Shown here in pieces: positions 32,212 to 43,269 of a DNA stretch of 64,000 nucleotides (positions within the stretch are counted from its first letter, which is position 1; each line of letters starts with the position of its first letter). The DNA is from Vandiemenella viatica (lineage: Eukaryota; Arthropoda; Insecta; Orthoptera; Morabidae). The DNA lies in contig CM061920.1 in assembly GCA_031002005.1 (NCBI GenBank), positions 116,674,095 through 116,738,094 of the forward strand, in the 5' to 3' direction. The translations under genes were made by a program, and so were the position numbers. The notes beneath the pieces were generated by a model, which was not told the DNA's origin, did no database searches, and saw only the letters and a program-made list of their open reading frames with translations.

Positions 32212-34362
32212 GGACACTTGCATAAATTCTAACAAGATGAAAATTTGCATGAACATTAGATATACCACTATAATGAAATTGTGAAAAATCCCCATTGATC
32301 CCGTGTGTGCAAAAAATTTTATACAAGTCAAAGTTCGCAAAAATGGGTTTTTTGGTTTTTTTTATCGAAACGGTTAGTTTTATGATAAAAATAGCTCAGA
32401 CAAAAATTGTAGATCATGTAATAATCTGCAAAAATTGTTCTTATACTTTTTTCGCTATCATTTACCATTTCTGAGAAAAAGCCGCTCTAATTCACTGAAG
32501 TTGTATCCCCCATAATAGGCATGACTACGCTGTCGATGTATATCAGTGGACGCATAATATAGGTATAAATATTGTCGCCGGACCCTCCCCTCCCCCCATT
32601 TCACCTCACGTAATTAATGGACGCTCTCTTAGCCTTGAACGTTCGTGTTCAGTTTATAAAATATGTCGCAACTTTACTTCATTTGTAATAAACCTTTGCC
32701 TCGAAGTGAAATGGTTACTGTTGATCGTGGCATGAAGATGGTGATTGACGCCAGAAAGAGATGGTGAATTTACTGATTACCTAAAAGACAAAAAAATCAG
32801 TGAGAATCCATGTGCAGTGTCGTAAAAACTACACTCGGAAGAGTACTATTGCTGCAGTGAAAAGACAACAAACCAGTACATCCAAAACAAGTCCTCCTCG
32901 TACTAGTAAGTGAATCAGCTTTTTGTCTTAAAAATTGCTTCTTTTGTGGCTATGAATTATATGAAGAATATGAAAAGAATCGAGCACAGAAATTTCGGCG
33001 TAAAATTTGTAAAGTTACTACACTTTCAATCAAAGAATCTGTTCTGAATGACGCTGATGTACTTATCGTAGAAACTGCAATAAATCAATTTAATCCAGTT
33101 GATCTAAATGTTGTTGTTGAAGATATTGATCTGTTAGCCTTACCTACCGCTCGTAGTACAACTGAAAAAATCATTTACTTTTTAAAACCAGGCAAGGTTC
33201 AACAACCGTGGGAAATTTTGTCAGTTGTTTATCGGTTTATCCTAAATTTAAAGATCACATTTTATCTTTTACATGCGATGACTGGCTGTGATACTACATC
33301 AGCATTGTTCCGGAGGGGTAAAGCGACAGTTCTTAAATTATTTAAAAAAACAAGATCTAATTGGATGTGCTCAAGTTTTTGAGGATATGAACTCTACTCC
33401 AGAAACTCTAATCACCAGTGGAATTCACTTTCTTCTTTCTGCATTACTTGCATAGATAAACTACGTTACTTATCTTTTGCAAAACATACACGTAATAAAA
33501 AAGTGTGCAATTAGCTTGTCTTCCTCCAACCTCGGCTTCGGCTCACCAAAATTTTTATCGAGTGTATTACCAGGTTCAAGTCTGGCTTGGCAATCAGCTG
33601 GATCCAGAAAATGGGGTTGGAAGCTATTGATAATGTATTCGAACCAATCCACACGCTACTTCCGCCTGCACCAGAAAAGCTCCTTAACACTATTTTTGTA
33701 ACTGCAAAAGGGTGTACTTCAAAATGTGGCTGCATAAAGGTGGGTTTATTTTTATCAACAGCATGCACCAGTTGTCAAGGCCAGTCGTGTTCAAATGTTG
33801 AATCTCCAGCAGAAGAAGATACTTACATAAACGACGAAACAACTGATGTATCACTTTTACAATTTACGTCGACTCAGGAGGATGTAGAAAAAGAAGAAAA
33901 GATGGTGATGGAGAAGAAGAAGAAATTGCATACGAAGACCTGATATTCCATTAAACCAGTAAAATAGACCGTGGAGTAGGCCTACCGGGGAAACAAAGCT
34001 AAAAAAAAAAAAGGCGCCAAGTACACTGCCTCAAAGGTTGCGTGCAAATGTGTACATTTTATGGAGAATACAACTTCAGTGAAGTTTAGAATGGCTCTTT
34101 CTCAGAAATGGTAAATCTTAGGGAAAAAAGTATAACAATTTTTGTAGATAATTACATGATTTACAATTTTTGTCTTAGCTATTTTTTTCGTAAAACTGAT
34201 CGTTTCGTTAAAATATAAAAAATAAACATTTTTGCGAACTTTGACCTTGTTTAAAATTTTTTGCACACACGGAATCGATGGAGACTTTTCACAATTTCAT
34301 TACAATGGTATCCCTAACGTTCATGCAAATTTTAGCTTGTTAGGAATTTATGCAAGAGTAAA
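32212..34362 (+). mobile_element. Long-TIR DNA element with HAMTGCDTTS protein, unnamed family
   Basis: The segment 32212-32522 is, imperfectly, the reverse complement of 34057-34362: shared blocks include CTTGCATAAATTC-TAACAAG, AAATTTGCATGAAC-TTAG, ATGAAATTGTGAAAA, CGTGTGTGCAAAAAATTTTA, CAAAGTTCGCAAAAATG and TTTACCATTTCTGAGAAA. The arms are about 300 bp and enclose a decayed gene (32664-33943). I could not define exact termini or a target duplication. Terminal repeats of this length round a single gene are the hallmark of a DNA transposon; I cannot place it in a named superfamily. It ends 178 bp before an SLC25 exon. Confidence 0.7.
32664..33943 (+). pseudogene. TE-associated HA(L/M)TGCDTTS protein, decayed and internally shortened
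   Basis: The reading begins MSQLYFICNKPLPRSEMVTV and DRGMKMVIDARKR; after a frameshift VQCRKNYTRKSTIAAVKRQ, then CLKNCFFCGYELYEEYE, an RRKICKVTTLSIKESVLNDA block, a DIDLLALPTAR block, HAMTGCDTTSALFRRGKA, then LLPPAPEKLLNTIFVTAKGC and a Cys-rich end CGCIKVGLFLSTACTSCQGQ SC-N. From memory this order matches a protein found in many animal genomes as an uncharacterised transposon-like protein, with a CXC-like Cys-rich tail; one C of the tail (usual CGCRK) is still present. The middle region is much shorter than in typical members. Several stops and frameshifts break it. Function unknown. Confidence 0.6.
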
Positions 34363-34540
34363 TGTCTATATTGACTAGACTTTTTAATTTTTTTAAGAAA
34401 TTACCCATCTGAGAAAAAATGTAAATATGTAATTTTAAATACTTAAAATCTTTCGTTTTGGTTCATAAGCTAAATATATTATGATAAATATGGTATATTT
34501 ACATAAAATATTAGTAAATGATGTGATAAATCATTTCTAG

Positions 34541-34760
34541 TCTAAAGACCCACCTACAGGCTCAAGCTTCTGGCGAGGTTGCTGTTGGACATCAGCACAA
34601 TCACAGGGGCATGATGCAGGGCTTACGTACAATATATCAGCAATATGGCCTTCGGGGACTTTGGAGAGGAAGTGCAAGTTCAATACCAAGATCTGCTGTT
34701 GGATCTGCCTCACAGCTTGTCTCCTTCAGTCTATCAAAGGAATATCTCTCAAAGTATGAG
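34541..34760 (+). CDS. SLC25A35: SLC25A34/35-type carrier, internal exon
   Basis: Acceptor TTTCTAG|T at 34540, donor GAG|GTTTGT at 34760 (a weak donor but the only one that fits the frame). It encodes KTHLQAQASGEVAVGHQHNH and YQQYGLRGLWRGSASSIPRS, i.e. the end of the matrix helix and the GLxGLWRG-PR- motif of the second carrier repeat, ending in the transmembrane segment before KYE. No stop or frameshift. Confidence 0.85.
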
Positions 34761-37700
34761 GTTTGTGATGCAATTCTACATTCTGATAATTTCTGTAACT
34801 GCAGGATTTAGTAGTTTCTTAAACACTTTTAGACAATTTAATGCGTTTCCTTTAGCTTTAATTTTAGTTAATTGGTGTATCCTGCAATTTTTCAATTTCA
34901 CTGAAAACCATGTTATCTATATATATAAAGATGAATGTATGTTTTTTGTTCTTCATACAAATCCACAGTTTTCATCCGATTTCGATTAAAGTTTGCTCAC
35001 TTATTCTTTGTAACAAGGAGAAAAATACTGTGTAGATTTGCTTGAAAAATTTTCTCTGTAAATAACACATGTTGTCATAATTTCGAAAAATTACTGAACG
35101 GCGATGTACAGACGCGAAGCATGTGTAGGTCTCTGTACTACATTTCCATATAGCGGTCTGGTAGCTGAGTGGTTAAAGCGCTTGCTTACTGCTGTTTTAT
35201 AAACGGCTGGACTGATTTTTGAAATTTTGTGTGTGTGATTAAGTTGATTCGAGAAAGGTTTAGATTTACAATTTGATTTGCAAAATACCACCCCTCTCCC
35301 AACAGAAATCATCAACGAAGATAGCGGCCTTTTACTCGGCGAGCATTAGCGACTGTTGACATAGTAGCTGTTACTATATCAACATAAACAGTATCTCTGA
35401 AGCGCGGCATAACCAGAAAAGCTATTACCGTCTTCGTGGACGAGGAGGAAATATTGGTCGACGTACACGGAATGCCCAAATAGTTCATAACCGTCGGTTA
35501 AATAGAACGGCGGCAGTTCTGTCATTACGGTGGCGCCAAAATCTGATGAATTGTTGTAGAACTAGACGAAACAAATCGAAAATAAAGAATAAATTGTTTT
35601 GATATCTCGCTTTGTTTTCGAGATATAGCATGTTAAAAATCAGTCATAGGTATAGTTCCTTTTGGTGTTTTTTCTTCTGGTCCAGGCCGTATTTAAACCT
35701 AGCAACAATCACTAGGATGAAAATAAAACACCTTTAGTGCATTTCCACCGTGTAGATATGGTGATTTTGGTGAAAAAAAATTTTCTGGTCCAAGCCGGAT
35801 CTCACCCTAACCTCCTCACTTTCTAGTTACAATATCTCGAGAAGTAAGCGAGATATCAAAAAACTTTATTCTTTATTTTCCATTTGTCTCGTCGAGTTAC
35901 ATACGAATTCATCATCACATTTGGCTTCAGCGAAATTTTTCTTCTGGTCCAGGCCGTATTTCAACCTAATTTCGTCAATTTTAAGATACGATATCTCGAG
36001 AACTAAGCGAGATTTCAAAAAATTTATTCTTTACTTTCAATTTGTTTCGTCGAGTTCTATAAGAATCAATCATCAGATTGTGGCGCCACGGTAATGATAG
36101 AATCTCCAGAACGGCAGATCAGTTGACGGACAATGTAAATTTAAGAAACCAGGTTGCAAAGACACGTGCAAATGAAAGTCGAGAGCATCGCAAAGAACGT
36201 ATCCGGGATAATGCATTGAGACAAAGAGAGGCACGTCAACGAGTCACCGACTCGTGCAAGAACGTCGCGCATTGACACGTGCCAATTTTAACAGATAATG
36301 TTATGTTGAACTGCAGCCTGGACCAAAATGTAAACTGATATTATGTATAACAGTTTCCAATTCACCCCGTTCTGCGAATTGTTCGGATATATCAATGTTT
36401 AGTTTACTTCTGGAAAGAGATGCTGCAAAATTAATTAACTTGGTAAGCATGATTTACATCGGAAATATAAAAATAGTGTACGGATAAAATCCGATTAGAC
36501 CGGGCAACGGCCGGGTACTCTGATAGTTTACTATAAATTGACTAAATAAATGAATATTGCCTTCTACAAGCATCCACATATATTCAATTTGTCTTACATT
36601 TTAATAAAATAATTCACTATGAAGTTGAGTATTTCGTTTTCTGTCCAATCTTTCTGCATGTTCTAATAATGTATAATTTTACAAATAAGTTTTTCATTTA
36701 TTTAAGTTTGTATTAATACGTCTGGCCACTTGATTCATCAATACAATTTACTAATGTTTATGTATATTTACTATTTCATTGTTCAAGTTTCCAAATATTT
36801 ATTTACATATCACATATTTGCAGAATAGTGAATGTAGGTGGACTCTTGGCGTCCTTTTCAGACATCATTTGTAACTATGGCACCAGTGTGTATCAGCTAA
36901 TGTACAGATAAACCCAGTAACTTTGAACACAATTCTAGTTCTGGGATGAACACTTGACTTGTTGGTGCTGAACATACCTAGGTATCCTATTCTCTGCCAG
37001 AAATCTGTTTCCACTTTAATGTGTTTTGATTTGAAATTGTATTTGCCGCATTGTTTATAATGATTATTTCTAAATAACAAAGCGTAAGGAATCACCAAAG
37101 TTGAAGTCTGCAAAAAGTGAAAAACATATGAGACGAATAAAAACTTATACAGTATTTCGGTTTAAAACCTTATTCGTGTGATATGGAGTGAGACATTTGG
37201 TTCAGGGAGTGTGCACATTCTGAATCTTACCCCATGACTGGCGAGGCAGGGGAACACACGGGGAGGGAGGAGGTGGTTGTGGTGAACTGTTAAGAAGTGA
37301 ACTATCGAAATGTGAGGAAACACTAAGCTGATATACTGCTGGCAGTGGTAAAATGAACATATATAACAAAAGGGTAAAGTTTGTTAAAGCAAACAATCAA
37401 TTAATTTTTTTATAAAATTGTTAAAATTATTATTAGTTAAATGATAAAACTTATACTAATCAGTGGTGGCTGAAATGATTCGTCTAGATAGTGAATACAC
37501 TGAATTTTTTTGACAGATTACTTAACTTCATTGTTGGAGTGAAACATGCCTAGAGGAACAATATAACGACGAAATGTTTGTAGGTGTGCGGACTGGTATG
37601 GTATATGTACTGCTACTTGTAGTCAGCCCACACACTTCCCGCTACTCCGCTTCAGCCTTTCGGGCAGGGCCGGCGCTAGGAATTTCCACTGGCTGACGAC

Positions 37701-40700
37701 AATGGGTGGATTATTGGCTTCATGGCCTAAGGGCCCCTACAATCGGTATCCGGGCCCCCCATCAGCCGGTGGGCCCGGATACTTTTGACCCGCTTACCCC
37801 CCCCCCCCCTAACGCCGGCCCTGCTTTAGGGTAGCACTATTCAGTGCCTTAATGTGGTTCTGAGGTTTATAAGAGGTGATGGAGATAATTTGCACCGTGT
37901 CGGGTAGGAACTTGGACACTGTTTGGCTCTGAAAAGAATATTACAGATTCGTTAGTCAAGAACAGTCGCCACCAGGGGAACGGGAAGATAATACTTGTTC
38001 CTGGCTAGTTGCTTCTAAAGAAAGTTTGTTAATATGCGGAAGGTCAATTTTGAACTGTTTGTTTGAAACACACGATTCCAGGCCAGCACCAGTCCCGCAT
38101 TACAAAATAAAGTCAGGCATCGTACGAAATTTCGAAGACCGCAGGTTAGCAGTTAGAGGGACAACATTCTTTACAGCACACATTGTCATTTATTGACTAC
38201 TGAACGAACTTGGCAGTCATCGACACGTTACGACACGGCAGAACGCTGCACATGGTGCACACACACACACACACACATAAGCGCGCAAGGAGCGGCCGAC
38301 ACATTAAGCAACCATTGTTACTTGTATAAGACTACAGAGACCCAGACCAACTATATCAGGGCTGCACGTTTTGTTTTTAGGCCTTACAGCCAATCATAAC
38401 TCTTTCTAGTCATCACATTATCTTATTGGCCAATCATGTGTTTCCTTGTCACATTTTACACCAGAGACCATTCCCCAGTGCAGCCTGTCCACTCCACTCC
38501 TTCTCTCGCTAGCTAACGTATTCTCTGCCCGTTTGGTCTCTGTATCAAAATAGTTTATCGATTCTGCGCTCTCAACACTCTCGTTGCAACAGTTCAGTGT
38601 TGACTAAGAATCTCGCAACTTAAAAATTTACAACGTTTGAATGTCTCATTATCTGCATATGTTGCCAGATTAAATAAATGATTTTGAAATTGAAGTAATG
38701 CTGATAAATAAAATTGGCCAAAAGGTAAACAATGATTGATTAACTAAAACCGATGAGTTGAACTACAGGCAGTGCGGGGTTACCAAATAGGCGCTAGTTT
38801 AACAACTGAGGTACTGAGAATTAAGTTGATTCTGTATGTTTGTTTTACCAGGCATTGCTAAACTAAGCTCAATATTAGTATGCTCTGTTGTTTTTTGTGG
38901 GTCTTAATTTTTCCTGTGAGATCAACCAAATCAAACTCCATCACATGACCAATTAAATTAACCCCCCAAACAGAACAAATGGAAAACAGTAAAATGCTTT
39001 TTTCACATTGCAACCACATAGTCACTTATTTTTTTCTATATACACATCATGGTTAAATTTCTTCAATCGAGATGCTTTAGTACTTTCTTGTCTTTACGAA
39101 ATGTTTAAATGTGGTGTAAGTCTTCCCAAGTTTTTCACATTAACTTTTTCACTGCAGGATAGTAACGTGAATGCTTTCTTTAATAACTCATAAATATGCT
39201 TCATCTCACAATGAAACTTTATGCACTCTTTGATAATTACAAGATATATCCAGCATTCAGCCCACAAATTCCAGACTGTGAGCTCTGCCACGATTTTCTG
39301 CATTCTACCTAAGGCATATAAAAGTCGCAACAGCTGCTGCTGCGCTCTACTGACAATGTTACAAACTTTTTTGAGATCCCTGTGACAGAACAAGGTTGTT
39401 ACAACCTACTATGTGAAAATCTAACTCCCATCCTTCCGAATTTCCGCGAAGCTGCCAGAGCGCATTCGCGATTTGAGACAAGTGGTATTTGTCACCGCAA
39501 TGGTGAGATAGTTCATTGATTTAGCCAACAGATGGAGTTGAATATTTACCCACCTGTCACAAGTAGTCTTTTATTAGAGAATTCCGCATTTTTAAATAAC
39601 TATTTCTCTTTCCACATTTATTTTTTATTTATTTGTTATTGATTAGCAAGTAGTACCATGTCACAGCAGTGTCAGTACACCTAGATACTAATAATAATAA
39701 CAATAAAGAGTGATTGACCAAATGGTAGGATTTTAACAGTGACTGAGGCCAGGGGGTGTCTCATAACCAGGATATTTTGGTATGCAAGTTTACACCTCTG
39801 AATTTCTAATAGAGCGGTGGGGGATACCATTTGGAAAATCAAAATGGGTTTTTATGAAGTTTGAGGTCACTTTGTCAATTCTTTCATAATGCTGCTCTCT
39901 AGTATATCCAAATACTTTGCTCTTTGCTCTACTGCTTTCAGTTAATAACCAAATATTGCTTTTACCTTTGTAGTTAAATTTGTATTGTGGTTCATAGCAA
40001 AATTCTTTTCGAGTTCCTATAAAAAATCAATAATAAAAAATAAAATTTACTGTACTTTACTAACATCAAGATCTTGTGTTTCTTGAACATCTTAGAATTT
40101 GGAATTACCCAGTAATCATTGTTTTTAGGTACTGACTGTATCCCTAGTCCATAAGATGGAGATATTGCAGTGCAGGTACACAATCCACTGTGGTGCAAAC
40201 TGTTTTAGGTTGCATCCAAACATACAATGCTAATTTCTTGTGGGCTCTGTATTTAAAATTTGCATTTTTAAATCCCAAATGGGCACTCATTGTTATACTA
40301 GATACAGTTAAATTAAAATTCATGGATTCAGTAGGAGGAATTACTGAGAAGATAGTCTCAGTTTTTTCTTACAACATGTTTTTTTTTTTTTTTTTTAATA
40401 CTATTAGGTAGGTTAGATGTAGTGACTGTAAAAAATTTCTGGACTGCCCAAGATTCCAACGAAGGACCTTTCATTTTCAAAGAGTCAACTATTGAGTCAG
40501 CACACCACTGAGTTAAGGAAACAGACCTTGCACACACTCATGAATTATTCTATGGACCAGAAGATTAAATTTGTGGTAATGGAATAGAATAAAAAAATTT
40601 GGTATATGTTGGCAAAAACAATTTTTCTTAAAAGTTATTAATTGTTATTTATTGAATTTTACACTTATTTAGAGTTTAGTACAGTCGAAAAATTAGATGC

Positions 40701-41839
40701 GGGAAATGTAGTTCATACCTTCAAGAAGTCACAAATAGATATTGCAATGTTGATTGCATTTGTGAATACATGTTCTGCGATACTGCACTAGATGCTGCAT
40801 GAAGGGGGAAAAAAGGTCACATTTATACAGAGGATACCGAGCGATTCTTTGGAGTTGTTTCAACAGATCTGTTTTGTGTAATTTTTTATACAGTATGAAA
40901 AAAATGGCATAGTTGGACGGCTCTTTTGTTGTGAACTTTTTTTAAAAATAACTTGCCAGTGAATCATTAATTTTTGTTGAGTGCCCGTAAGTGCTATCAG
41001 GTGGCATTTTTTAATTTTCAATCATGTGGTTGGATCATTAGACAGGAAAAGGAGGGGGATAAAGTGTGAAGTAACAATTTTTATGATTTTGGGAGTTTAT
41101 ATTTTACAAAATACATAACTAAGAAGAAATTTCCGATAGCAACAATGACAGAATTTTTTAAATGTCAATGATTCTGAACATCAAGTAATATATGGAAAGC
41201 AAAATTCGTTTTCGTTTTGGGTGTTGGGACGAGTGTAAACAGTAAGAATTTCACAACATGTGAGTCTGCTTGAGGGAATAATAATTTCTGTTCCAATTTT
41301 TTGATTACTGAAAATGATATTAAGTTATTGATAGCTATATGTATGTTCAGATAATTCAAAAGAAAATATTATAAGTTAGCAGAAGTGATGTATTTCAGTA
41401 CTTACATTTGTTGCAGGTGTTTAGGGAAAGGCCTCTACTCAATACATTTCTTTCAAGTCTGACTGGAGGTTTAGTTATAGCTTTATGTATGACTCCATTT
41501 GATGTGGTCATGACAAGGTTATACAACCAAGGTAGGATTTTTTATACAGTTACTTTAATTTATGACTAAATCTTATTTTACATTCCTTATTTGTTTTTGT
41601 TTTTTTATTTTTTAGGAGTCGATGCACAAGGAAAAGGTCTATTATATAAATCTGTTCCTGATTGCTTTATAAAGATATGGAAGAGTGAGGGACTTTATGG
41701 CTTTTATAAAGGTTTTGTTCCTAGTTATGCTCGTCTTGGCCCACACACTGTATTGTGCTTTGTATTCTGGGATGCACTTAAACAACTGGAAGCAGACCTA
41801 GAAAAGAAATATGCTGAGAAGAAACATTCATGGATCTAA
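34541..41839 (+). CDS. SLC25A35: Mitochondrial carrier, SLC25A34/35 type; last three coding exons
   Basis: Host gene encoding an inner-mitochondrial-membrane solute carrier; the transported substrate of this subfamily is not something the sequence reveals. Coding exons are 34541-34760 (220 nt), 41417-41531 (115 nt) and 41616-41839 (224 nt including TAA). Phases agree (phase 0 at the first junction, a Gly codon split 1/2 at the second), giving about 186 codons. The three pieces join as KTHLQAQASGE…YGLRGLWRGS…LSKYE / VFRERPLLNTFLSS…TPFDVVMTRLYNQ / DAQGKGLLYKSV…GFYKGFVPSYARLGPHTVL. The LYNQ-DAQGKG run and the THLQAQ start are typical of SLC25A34/35. About 95-120 N-terminal residues (first carrier repeat) are encoded by exons not found here, probably upstream. 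A34 versus A35 is not certain. Confidence 0.85.
34761..34915. other. Start of SLC25 intron
   Basis: Intronic, AT-rich. An open frame runs through the unspliced donor to 34811 or 34989, which is read-through and not a gene. Confidence 0.5.
35155..35205 (+). repeat. tRNA-like A-box segment
   Basis: GGTAGCTGAGTGGTTAAAGC is a good A-box-like sequence, as at the head of tRNA-derived SINEs. No B box or tRNA fold follows, so it is a relic and not a tRNA gene. Confidence 0.45.
35512..36107. mobile_element. Foldback MITE, 596 bp, long imperfect TIRs
   Basis: Ends GGCAGTTCTGTCATTAC and GTAATGATAGAATCTCC are inverted repeats whose similarity runs on for more than 75 bp on each side (GTGGCGCCA, AATCTGATGA, TAGAACT-GACGAAACAAAT). 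AGAACGGC flanks both sides (35504-35511, 36108-36115), a perfect 8-bp duplication. The interior alternates two blocks, a 'ctggtccaggccg-att-aacct' block and an 'atatctcgagaa-taagcgagat-tcaaaa' block. It splits the Helitron coding scrap. A second copy (53491-54085) is 595 bp long. No coding sequence. Superfamily not assigned; an 8-bp duplication with GG…CC ends fits neither mariner nor Harbinger. Confidence 0.9.
36078..36275 (+). pseudogene. Helitron N-terminal coding scrap
   Basis: The first third of this open frame lies in the MITE; the rest (from 36108) reads RTADQLTDNVNLRNQVAKTR, ANESREHRKERIRDNALRQR and EARQRVTDSCK, an Arg/Glu-rich repeat like the N-terminus of animal Helitron proteins. 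The element's own frame was split by the MITE at 35511. Confidence 0.5.
36527..37664. other. SLC25 intron, no gene seen
   Basis: AT-rich. Small open frames on both strands (36865-37113, 37202-37396) have no recognisable domain. Confidence 0.4.
37665..37823. mobile_element. hAT MITE, 159 bp
   Basis: Ends CAGGGCCGGCGCTAGG and CTAACGCCGGCCCTG match the MITE at 24164-24361. Flanks CTTTCGGG (37657-37664) and CTTTAGGG (37824-37831) form an 8-bp target duplication with one change. It lies in the SLC25 intron. Confidence 0.9.
37832..41416. other. Rest of SLC25 intron
   Basis: It holds an (AC)n microsatellite near 38255-38277, a T-run at 40380-40397 and many short open frames without domains. No further exon could be supported. 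The 3' end has a good acceptor (TTTGTTGCAG at 41416). Confidence 0.45.
38255..38277. repeat. (AC)n microsatellite
   Basis: About eleven AC units, uninterrupted. Confidence 0.9.
41417..41531 (+). CDS. SLC25A35: SLC25A34/35-type carrier, penultimate coding exon
   Basis: Acceptor TTGTTGCAG|GTG, donor CAAG|GTAGGA. It encodes VFRERPLLNTFLSSLTGG, LVIALCMTPFDVVMTRLYNQ and the first base of a Gly. This is the fifth transmembrane helix ending in the third carrier signature PFDVxxTR, as in SLC25A34/35, where the usual basic residue of the PxDxxK motif is also displaced. The frame is clean. Confidence 0.9.
41616..41839 (+). CDS. SLC25A35: SLC25A34/35-type carrier, last coding exon
   Basis: Acceptor TTTTTTAG|GAG after a long pyrimidine tract; the first two bases complete GGA (Gly). 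It encodes DAQGKGLLYKSVPDCFIKIW, KSEGLYGFYKGFVPSYARLG and PHTVLCFVFWDALKQLE, the last matrix helix and sixth transmembrane helix of the carrier, then a charged tail (KKYAEKKHSWI) and TAA at 41837-41839. The 17-base A-run just after the stop is genomic, not a poly(A) tail, because unique 3' sequence follows it. Confidence 0.92.
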
Positions 41840-42640
41840 AAAAAAAAAAAAAAAATGTATTTTCTGATATAACTTTTTGTGTGATATAATTTTAAGTAGT
41901 AAACTACAAGATCGCGTAACTGAAGATATTTATAATGATAGATGTGAACTGACAAAAATAAGCATTGAAAAATACGTACTTAGTGACATTCTCTTATCCA
42001 AACAAATGAAATCTCGGAATGTCTGCATCACGTTGATTTGCATATTGGCAGTCTAAGTAGTGTAGTTGTAGGAATACATCCTTTCAAGTCTAGGGGTATT
42101 GTAATGTCTCACTTTTGCTGAGCGTTTGAAATGGTACATCTAGTGGCATGCTTTAATACTAGTCAAGAAAGGTGTTTATTTGGTTTTAAAGTTGTACGTA
42201 GGGTGCAATAACTGTTGCGTTCAGTGAATGTTCAAATGGGAAACATACAGTAATCACTCAAGCAATATATTTTCATTCTTAGTATGGCTGTTTTTCTTTA
42301 TATTTGACCAATATACATATATGTGACATCTGTGAATATACGACTGCCATAAAACCAACTTTCGTCTTGTGTAGATGTTTCCTCCTTGATAATACTCTCA
42401 CTGGGCAGTCTCAAGAACAGGAACACATGGTCCAAAACTAATGTATATCATAAATCATCCATACTACTTTCCAGATTTGTCATCTGTTACCCGCACTTAG
42501 AAGATGTTGAAGATACCCTAATGACTCTGACATAAATTCTTTGATGTAATACAACTTACCATGGTATGGCTTAATCATTTTATCAATATCAAGAAGATGC
42601 ATTTCCTGTAAAATAAAAGTTATGTCAAAATTCTTTATTT
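41840..42640 (+). other. Probable 3' untranslated region of the SLC25 gene
   Basis: AATAAA occurs at 42612-42617, about 780 bp after the stop, and is the first canonical signal. Whether it is used cannot be told from sequence. Confidence 0.4.
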
Positions 42641-43269
42641 CAGGCTAATTCTATTACACCAGTCGCACCATGTACTGCAAGACCAAAAATTATATACCAC
42701 AAATAATTTGCAATAGTGTCTATGATGGTAATGCTTGTATAATATAAAGTTTAAAAACAGTATTTATATATCTTGATATATATTTTATTATAAAATGTTT
42801 AAAAATGTGGTTTAGAAGAGCAAACTTGTTCCGAGTTATTGTTAGCAAAGCCTTTTGGAAGGGATTAGATATATTTTTAAAATTATGCAATACTTTTTAT
42901 TTATTTGAAAAAGGAGATGAAAATACCAATTTATAATTAAAAAGTTCCCCTAACAATAAGAGCTTGCCCTTTTGCTACTGAATTTATTGGATGATGCCTT
43001 CGTCGCGTGTGATATAATTTGAGTAATGGGGAGATTGCCTGCTGTGTACCTGTTAAACCTGTCTATGTTGCTGCCGACTGGAGTAAAAATGTCGGTGCTG
43101 GGGAAGACAATAAGTGAATAATATATAGAAACATATTATAATTGGAAATAGTTATAAACAATAATCTTAAATTATTTGTGTGCATTTCATCACCCACCTT
43201 TCATAGGGGAGGTCAAATTTGACCACATGAGTAGGCCAGGAACTGACTCAGGTAAAAGAAAACATAATT
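42641..43269. other. Unassigned
   Basis: AT-rich, no gene recognised. Confidence 0.3.

Larger units (their letters stand above)
34916..36526 (+). mobile_element. Non-autonomous Helitron in SLC25 intron
   Basis: It starts A|TCTATATATATAAAG (TC at 34916) and ends with CCGGGCAACGGCCGGGTACT and GATAG|T, very near the canonical Helitron 3' end (…CCGGGTACTNNNCTAGT). The first ~140 bp have the TTTTCATCCGATTTCGATTA and GAAAAATACTGTGTAG motifs shared with the Helitron at 54782 and the scrap at 49180-49290. The middle has a tRNA-like bit (35155-35205), a RRGRGGNIGRRTRN coding scrap and, after the inserted MITE, a QVAKTRANESREHRKERIRD stretch like the N-terminus of Helitron proteins. No helicase domain. 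Confidence 0.75.

Noticed and set aside
35155..35205. Possible tRNA gene (GGTAGCTGAGTGGTTAAAGC)
   Set aside because: Only the A-box half is present; no anticodon arm, T arm or B box can be folded. It is a relic inside a Helitron.
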